NCBI RefSeq assembly: GCF_040546025.1
Contig: NZ_JBEPNA010000024.1
Span: 1 to 27,195, forward strand
Reading direction: 5' to 3'
Length of the DNA: 27,195 bases
Source of the DNA: Marisediminicola sp040546025
GTDB lineage: Bacteria; Actinomycetota; Actinomycetes; Actinomycetales; Microbacteriaceae
Shown here: positions 22,909 to 27,195 of the stretch, piece by piece
Layout: each line of letters begins with the position of its first letter
How positions within the stretch are numbered: the stretch's first letter is position 1
Translations under genes and position numbers: made by a program
Notes under the pieces: model-generated
Databases searched by the model: none
What the model was told of the DNA's origin: nothing
The model's input: the letters and a program-made list of their open reading frames with translations, nothing else

Positions 22909-23976
22909 CTAGTAGGCCATGGCCCGGTCGACGGCTTCGAGCACGCGGTCGGCGTCGGGGAGGTAGATCGTCTCGAGGCCCGCGGGCGGGAACGGGGCAT
23001 CGAAGCCCGACACCCGCAGCACGGGCGCCTCGAGGGAGTAGAAGGCGGCCTCGGTCACGGTTGCCGCGATCTCTGACGAGACGCTCACGAAGCCGGGCGC
23101 CTCGGACGCGACGACGAGCCGGCCGGTCTTGCGCACCGACGCGATGATGGGGGAGTAGTCGATGGGGGAGAGGGAGCGCAGGTCGATGACCTCGACGCTC
23201 GTGCCCTCGGACGCGGCAAGCTCCGCCGCCTGCAGCAGCACCGTCACCATTGCGCCGTGGCCGACCAGGGTCACCTCGCTGCCCGTGCGCACGACCCGGC
23301 TCGCGTGCAGGGGCGCTGCGCTGCCGGTGAGATCGACCGGGCCCTTGTGCCAGTAACGGCTCTTCGGTTCGAAGAACATCACCGGATCGTTCGACGCGAT
23401 CGCCTCCTGGATCATCCAGTAGGCGTCGTTCGGCGTCGAGGGGCTTACGAGGCGCAGGCCCGGGGTGTGGGCGAAGTACGCCTCCGGGCTCTCCTGGTGG
23501 TGCTCGACGGCGCCGATGTGGCCGCCGTAGGGAACGCGGATGACAACCGGCATCTGCACCTGGCCCTCGTGCCGGTTCGTCATTTTGGCGAGCTGCGAGG
23601 TGATCTGGTCGAAGCCGGGGAAGATGAAGCCGTCGAACTGGATCTCACACACCGGCCGGTAGCCGCGCATCGCGAGCCCGATTGCCGTTCCGATGATGCC
23701 GGATTCGGCGAGGGGGGTATCGAGCACGCGCTTCTCGCCGAATTCGGCCTGAAGCCCCTCGGTCACCCGGAAGACGCCGCCGAGCGGGCCGATGTCCTCC
23801 CCCATCAGGAGAACCTTGCTGTCGTCGCCCATCGCCTTGCGGAGCCCTGCGTTGATGGCCTTCGCGAGCGGCAGCTCGGCCGTGCCCGCTGGCTTCCGGG
23901 CCGGGCGGGGCGCCTCGCCGTCGCGGGATCCCGCGTGGTGCGGAGCGTCGGTATTCGTGATGAGTTTCTCGCTCAT
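22909..23976 (-). CDS. 2-oxoacid dehydrogenase E1 beta subunit
   Basis: This 355-residue subunit forms the alpha2-beta2 E1 with the upstream product. Family features are LAKAINAGLRKAMGDDSKVLLMGEDIG, GVFRVTEGLQAEFGEKRVLDTPLAESGIIGTAIGLAMRGYRPVCEIQF, and a C-terminal transketolase domain with VEVIDLRSLSPID. The N-terminus has a 30-residue polar extension rich in Ala, Pro and Arg before the conserved part. ATG 23976 overlaps the E1 alpha TGA as ATGA, so the two are coupled. Confidence 0.93.
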   Translation of the reverse strand: MSEKLITNTDAPHHAGSRDGEAPRPARKPAGTAELPLAKAINAGLRKAMGDDSKVLLMGEDIGPLGGVFRVTEGLQAEFGEKRVLDTPLAESGIIGTAIGLAMRGYRPVCEIQFDGFIFPGFDQITSQLAKMTNRHEGQVQMPVVIRVPYGGHIGAVEHHQESPEAYFAHTPGLRLVSPSTPNDAYWMIQEAIASNDPVMFFEPKSRYWHKGPVDLTGSAAPLHASRVVRTGSEVTLVGHGAMVTVLLQAAELAASEGTSVEVIDLRSLSPIDYSPIIASVRKTGRLVVASEAPGFVSVSSEIAATVTEAAFYSLEAPVLRVSGFDAPFPPAGLETIYLPDADRVLEAVDRAMAY

Positions 23977-25088
23977 GAGTCCGATCCCATCGATGCTTCG
24001 TAGTCCTCGAGCCACTGCTTCTGCGCCGCGGTCACCGGGTGCGGGTCCGAGTACACGTGATCGAACATCTTGTCGGTCGACGGGGTGCCGAGCTCGTACG
24101 TGCGAGCGCGGATGTCGGCGGCGAAGTCCTCCGCCTCTTCGTCGACCTCGGCGAAGAAGGCGTCCCCCTCGCCGCGCGACCTCAGCCACGTCTCGAAGCG
24201 CGTGATCGGGTCGCGGGCAATCCAGGACTGCAGCTCCGCATCCGTCCGATACTTCGTGGGGTCGTCCGACGAGGTATGCGCTCCGACGCGGTAGGTCAGC
24301 GCCTCGATGAATCGGGGGCCGGCGCCGCTCCGCGCCTCGTCGAGGTTCTTCGCCGTCACGGCGAAGCTCGCCAGCACGTCGTTGCCGTCGACCTGCACAC
24401 CCGGGATGCCGAAGCCGCTGGCGCGCTGCACGAGCGGCACCCGCGACTGCACACTCACCGGCACGGAGATGGCCCAGTGGTTGTTCTGCAGGAAGAAGAC
24501 CTGCGGAGTCTGGTAGCTCGCCGCGAAGACGAGCGCCTCGTTGAGGTCGCCTTGGCTCGTGGCCCCGTCACCGAAGTAGACGATGACCGCCTCGTCCTTA
24601 TCGGGGTTCCCCGTCGCGTGCAGCCCGTCGAGGGCGATGCCCATCGCGTAACCGGTGGCGTGCAAGGTCTGCGAGGCGATCACGAGGGTATAGAGGTGGA
24701 AGTTCTTCGACTCGGCGGGGTTCCAGCCGCCGTGCGTCGTGCCGCGGAGCAATCCGATGATGCCCAGCACATCGACACCGCGCACCATGGCGACGGCGTG
24801 CTCGCGGTAGGCCGGGAAGATGTGGTCGTGGTCGCGTGCGGCCCGGGCGGAGCCGACCTGGGCGGCCTCCTGGCCCATGCTCGGCACCCAGAGTCCGAGC
24901 TGGCCCTGGCGCTGCAGGTTCGCCGCTTCGACGTCGAAGCGGCGGATGACGACCATGTCGCGGTGAAACCGGCGCAGCTCGTCGTCGCTGAGTTTCTCGA
25001 TGTACGGGAGGTACTCTTCAGCGGTGGCGCCGCTCTGCATGACGCCATCGGCGGAGAGCAGCTGCACCATCTCGACGGATTCTGCCAC
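23973..25088 (-). CDS. 2-oxoacid dehydrogenase E1 alpha subunit (branched-chain type)
   Basis: This 371-residue thiamine diphosphate subunit decarboxylates a 2-oxoacid. The ThDP motif runs from GDGATSQGD (residues 173-181) to the Asn pair at 202-203 (FLQNNHWAIS). The substrate-side helix RRFDVEAANLQRQGQLGLWVPSMGQEAAQ and the phosphorylation-loop region YRVGAHTSSDDPTKYR look like branched-chain or mixed pyruvate/branched-chain E1. The start is GTG 25088 with GAGG upstream. It is the first gene of an E1 alpha-E1 beta-E2 operon, downstream of an aminotransferase gene transcribed the same way. Confidence 0.92.
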   Translation of the reverse strand: MAESVEMVQLLSADGVMQSGATAEEYLPYIEKLSDDELRRFHRDMVVIRRFDVEAANLQRQGQLGLWVPSMGQEAAQVGSARAARDHDHIFPAYREHAVAMVRGVDVLGIIGLLRGTTHGGWNPAESKNFHLYTLVIASQTLHATGYAMGIALDGLHATGNPDKDEAVIVYFGDGATSQGDLNEALVFAASYQTPQVFFLQNNHWAISVPVSVQSRVPLVQRASGFGIPGVQVDGNDVLASFAVTAKNLDEARSGAGPRFIEALTYRVGAHTSSDDPTKYRTDAELQSWIARDPITRFETWLRSRGEGDAFFAEVDEEAEDFAADIRARTYELGTPSTDKMFDHVYSDPHPVTAAQKQWLEDYEASMGSDS

Positions 25089-25140
25089 GGTGACCTCGCA
25101 GTCCTGTTAGTTCCCTGGGCTGTGCGCAGTGGAGTCCGGT

Positions 25141-25157
25141 CGTCGGGAGGACCGACG
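25141..25157 (-). terminator. Hairpin after the aminotransferase gene
   Basis: CGTCGG-GAGGA-CCGACG is a perfect 6-bp stem with a 5-nt loop in the 77-bp gap before the E1 alpha gene. A TTGACG at its edge could be the -35 of the E1 promoter, but no good -10 is seen. Confidence 0.4.
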
Positions 25158-25165
25158 TCAAGGTT

Positions 25166-26278
25166 CTAATCTAGCCCGGTCCGGGCATGCGCCGTTGGTA
25201 GGGTCTGCACAACCTCTTGGGCCGCCGCTAGGAGTTTGCCCACAGATTCGGCCTCTCCAATCGAGACCCGCAGCCCGTCGGTGCCGAGTGCGCGGGCAAC
25301 GATCCCGTGCTTGAGGAAGATCTCGGCGGCGGCGGCGGTGTGATCGCCGGTCGCGAACCAGACGAAGTTGCCCTGGGGATTCGGGATGCTCCAGCCCTGC
25401 TCGAGGAGTGCCCGCCAGACCTCGTCGCGCAGCGCCGAGATGCGCGCGACACGCTCGAGCAGCAACTCCTCGTTGTCGAGTGCTGCGATCGCCGCGCGCT
25501 GCGCCGGCTCGATCACCGACAGCGGGATCGCGGTCGTACGTGCGGCGTCGAGCACGTAGGCCGGCCCGATCGCGTAGCCGAACCGCAGCCCGGCAAGCCC
25601 ATAGGCCTTGGAGAAGGTGCGCAGCACGACGAGGTTCGGGTAGTCCTCGAGAAGGCCGATGCCCGACACCGCAGACGGGTCGGTCACGAATTCGGCGTAC
25701 GCCTCGTCGAGCACGACGAGCACGTTTCGCGGCACGGTCCCCATGAAGTCCGCGAACGCATCCGCCGATACCGCAGCGCCGGTGGGATTGTTGGGGGAGC
25801 AGACGAGGATCAGGCGGGTTCGCGCGGTCACCGCTGCTGCCATCGCCGCAAGGTCGTGGCTGCCGTCGGTCTCGTCGATCGGCACCGTGACACTCGTCGC
25901 GCCCGCCACCGTGACGAGCCCAGGGTAGGCCTCGAACGAGCGCCAGGCGTAGACGACCTCGTCGCCGGACCCCGCGGCAGCCTGGATGAGCTGGGCAAGA
26001 ATCGCAACGGATCCGGCCCCGACGTGCACCGACCGGGGGTCCACACCGTGGCGCTGCGCGATGCGGGCGCGCACGGCGCTCGCGCTGCCGTCCGGATATC
26101 GATTGATGGATGATTCGGAGATCGCCCGAAGGATCGCGTCGATCGGCTCGAACGGGTTCTCGTTCGACGAGAGCTTGAAGGCGTCGTCGGGGGCCGGTTT
26201 GCCCTGCCGGTACGCGGCCAGCGCGAGAATCTCAGGCCGCAGTTGCACCGGGGACTGGTCGCGATCGCGGGAGTTCAC
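25166..26278 (-). CDS. hisC: Histidinol-phosphate / aromatic aminotransferase
   Basis: This is a 370-residue fold-type I PLP aminotransferase of the HisC family. It shows the N-terminal KLSSNENPFEP substrate loop, SPNNPTGAAV, DEAYAEF (Asp191, Tyr194) and the PLP lysine Lys224 in TFSKAYGLAGLRFGY; Arg in DGLRVSIG is the carboxylate-binding residue. The family includes both histidine-biosynthesis enzymes and aromatic aminotransferases (Pat). Absence of other his genes nearby and linkage to 2-oxoacid dehydrogenase genes make the second role plausible. GTG 26278 has no ribosome-binding site. TAGAAT at 26290-26285 places transcription start at the GTG, so the mRNA is probably leaderless. Confidence 0.88.
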   Translation of the reverse strand: MNSRDRDQSPVQLRPEILALAAYRQGKPAPDDAFKLSSNENPFEPIDAILRAISESSINRYPDGSASAVRARIAQRHGVDPRSVHVGAGSVAILAQLIQAAAGSGDEVVYAWRSFEAYPGLVTVAGATSVTVPIDETDGSHDLAAMAAAVTARTRLILVCSPNNPTGAAVSADAFADFMGTVPRNVLVVLDEAYAEFVTDPSAVSGIGLLEDYPNLVVLRTFSKAYGLAGLRFGYAIGPAYVLDAARTTAIPLSVIEPAQRAAIAALDNEELLLERVARISALRDEVWRALLEQGWSIPNPQGNFVWFATGDHTAAAAEIFLKHGIVARALGTDGLRVSIGEAESVGKLLAAAQEVVQTLPTAHARTGLD

Positions 26279-26284
26279 CGTCCG

Positions 26285-26290
26285 ATTCTA
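26285..26290 (-). promoter_or_regulatory. -10 element of hisC, leaderless start
   Basis: TAGAAT on the minus strand lies 6 bp before GTG 26278. No clear -35 is seen. Confidence 0.45.
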
Positions 26291-26369
26291 GGGTGGGCGC
26301 CTGTGCTGAACTTCGCTGGCGCTGTGGGGCGGCGAGGCCGCGGTGCGTGGCCGCTTCCGCGCGGCACCT

Positions 26370-26398
26370 TTGCACCCGTGCCAGAGCACGGGCATCAT
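26370..26398 (+). promoter_or_regulatory. Promoter with palindrome between -35 and -10
   Basis: TTGCAC (26370-26375) and CATCAT (26393-26398) are 17 bp apart, and transcription would start at about ATG 26405. The spacer carries CCCGTGC-CAGA-GCACGGG (26375-26392), a perfect 7-bp inverted repeat that could be an operator. Confidence 0.5.
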
Positions 26399-26404
26399 TG
26401 TGAA

Positions 26405-26812
26405 ATGAGAAGATTCCTGGTCAGGCTCGTCATCAACGCGATCGCCCTCTGGCTCACCACGCTGATCGTGGCGGGCGTGCGGGTCGTGTCCTACGAGCCG
26501 GGCGACACAACCGCGAGCGTGCTGACGTTCTTGATGGTCGCCCTGGTCTTCGGAATCGTGAACGGCGTAATCGGCAACTTCATTCGGATCGTCGCGTTTC
26601 CCCTTTACATCCTCACCCTGGGTCTCATCGCTCTGGTCGTGAACGGACTCCTTCTCCTGCTCGTCGCCTGGATCAGCACGCTCATCGGGTTCGGCCTCGA
26701 AGTCGATGGATTCTGGTGGGGCGTGCTCGGTGCGCTCGTCCTGGCGCTCATCAGCTGGATCATCGGCATCATCGTGCGACCCATCGTTGGGCGCGACGAG
26801 TTGCGGCGGTAG
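26405..26812 (+). CDS. Phage-holin-4 family (four-helix) membrane protein
   Basis: This 135-residue protein has four membrane helices, at about residues 5-27, 37-55, 58-85 and 95-125, and short polar ends with a charged C-terminus (GRDELRR). The pattern FGIVNGVIGNFIRIVAFPLYILTLGLIALVVNGLLLLL matches the Phage_holin_4_2 (YvlD-like) family, which is chromosomal in most bacteria and is not evidence of a prophage. Its role is unknown; envelope stress is suggested for relatives. ATG 26405 is preferred over upstream in-frame starts because it fits the family start and lies right behind the promoter, with no ribosome-binding site. Confidence 0.85.
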   Translation: MRRFLVRLVINAIALWLTTLIVAGVRVVSYEPGDTTASVLTFLMVALVFGIVNGVIGNFIRIVAFPLYILTLGLIALVVNGLLLLLVAWISTLIGFGLEVDGFWWGVLGALVLALISWIIGIIVRPIVGRDELRR

Positions 26813-26847
26813 AGCCCGGACCGCTCCACGGCCGACTCCTCGCGACA

Positions 26848-27014
26848 GGGTCGTCTCCTGCGCGGGGTCTCTTCTTCTGCGCCGGTCTTCTTCCGCACAG
26901 GGTGTTCTCCTGCTCAGGGTCGTCTCCTGCTCAGGTCTCTTCCTGCTCAGGTCTTCTCGTGCTCAGGTCTTTTCCTGCTCACGGTCTTTTCCTGCTCATG
27001 GTCTTCTCCTCCCC
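26848..27014. repeat. Degenerate tandem repeat, ten units of 15-19 bp
   Basis: Units of the form GGTCTTCTCCTGCTCA begin at 26848, 26865, 26884, 26901, 26917, 26934, 26950, 26966, 26983 and 27000. The middle units are the most alike. The plus strand is pyrimidine-rich. The array fills the intergenic region downstream of the holin-family gene, in which I see no gene. Confidence 0.75.
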
Positions 27015-27020
27015 ACCTAC

Positions 27021-27042
27021 TGTGGACAAATACTTATCCCCA
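27021..27042. promoter_or_regulatory. Two DnaA-box-like sites
   Basis: TGTGGACAA (27021-27029) is the reverse complement of TTGTCCACA, a DnaA box form common in actinobacteria. TTATCCCCA (27034-27042) differs by one base from TTATCCACA. They face each other 4 bp apart. Confidence 0.4.
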
Positions 27043-27058
27043 TCAGCCGTTTCCCCTT

Positions 27059-27074
27059 TCGAAAGTATGTTCGA
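27059..27074. promoter_or_regulatory. SOS (LexA) box
   Basis: TCGAAAGTATGTTCGA differs at one position from the actinobacterial LexA consensus TCGAAC-N4-GTTCGA. It is 17 bp upstream of the ATG at 27092. Confidence 0.7.
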
Positions 27075-27091
27075 AGTGGGAGAATTGTGGC

Positions 27092-27195
27092 ATGGACCAC
27101 CTCCCGAACACGCTCCGCGAGACCGCCGACACGGTCGCCGCGCTCGGGGCGTCCGCGGGGGAGTTCACCGCGCTGGACAACGCGTCGCTGTTCGC
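27092..27195 (+). CDS. Start of a probable DUF222 / HNH endonuclease gene (partial)
   Basis: Only 34 complete codons are in the window (MDHLPNTLRETADTVAAL and onward to LDNASLF), cut off by the window end. The frame is open, with GGGAG 9 bp before the ATG. The Leu-Asp-x-Ala-x-Leu pattern near the start and the SOS box in front suit DUF222 (13E12-type) genes, which often end in an HNH nuclease domain. The fragment is too short for a firm family call. Confidence 0.5.
   Translation, partial: MDHLPNTLRETADTVAALGASAGEFTALDNASLF

Noticed and set aside
26405..26812. Prophage holin
   Set aside because: The family name is historical; no phage genes are nearby and this family is chromosomal in many bacteria.

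Overview
The window looks like chromosomal DNA of a high-GC actinobacterium, most likely of the family Microbacteriaceae. The evidence is the roughly two-thirds GC base composition, a DUF7882 protein, an SOS-box-preceded gene start resembling a DUF222/HNH gene, apparently leaderless genes, and actinobacterial forms of L28, L33 and S14. No rRNA, tRNA, CRISPR array, transposase or integrase was found.

Layout. 1-2560 (+): a leader region with two near-duplicate ribosome-binding sites, a DUF7882 protein, a dienelactone-hydrolase-like protein whose nucleophilic Cys is replaced by Ala, a DUF4383 membrane protein and another small membrane protein. 2621-3913 (-): a PIF1-like helicase. 4025-5038 (+): a membrane-anchored protein of unknown function. 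5092-12149: a polyol uptake and oxidation island. It holds a divergent AraC regulator (+) facing a minus-strand operon of a lipoprotein solute receptor, two MalF/MalG-type permeases, a mannitol-dehydrogenase-family enzyme and a zinc polyol dehydrogenase. 12131-14098 (-): a fused CopD/CtaG membrane protein. 14150-14413: an unusual array of six 17-18-bp motifs, three in each orientation. 14477-15591 (-): HU, then rpsN, rpmG and rpmB (zinc-free forms). 15774-18167 (-): PEP synthase. 18251-21462 (-): zur, znuB, znuC, znuA with two candidate Zur boxes. 21543-25088 (-): branched-chain 2-oxoacid dehydrogenase E2, E1 beta and E1 alpha. 25166-26278 (-): hisC-like aminotransferase. 26405-26812 (+): a four-helix holin-family membrane protein. 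26848-27014: a degenerate tandem repeat, then two DnaA-box-like sites, an SOS box and the truncated start of a probable DUF222 gene.

How the genes work together. The polyol island imports a sugar alcohol through an ABC importer that lacks its own ATPase, so it presumably uses a shared MsiK-type ATPase. Two dehydrogenases then oxidise the substrate, under AraC control. The znu/zur block is a zinc-starvation system, and it lies close to the ribosomal proteins that need no structural zinc. The aminotransferase followed by the E1/E2 genes could feed amino-acid-derived 2-oxoacids into acyl-CoA primers.

The most striking observation is that the polyol island is flanked by a 51-bp direct repeat (50/51 identical). 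This repeat is the 3' coding end of the CopD/CtaG gene. The left copy runs into one set of terminal codons (KLSRR-stop) and the right copy into another (NLQRRS-stop). That is the signature of an element that integrated into the gene's 3' end and supplied a replacement tail. The second main observation is the six-copy inverted motif array at 14150-14413, which I do not recognise.
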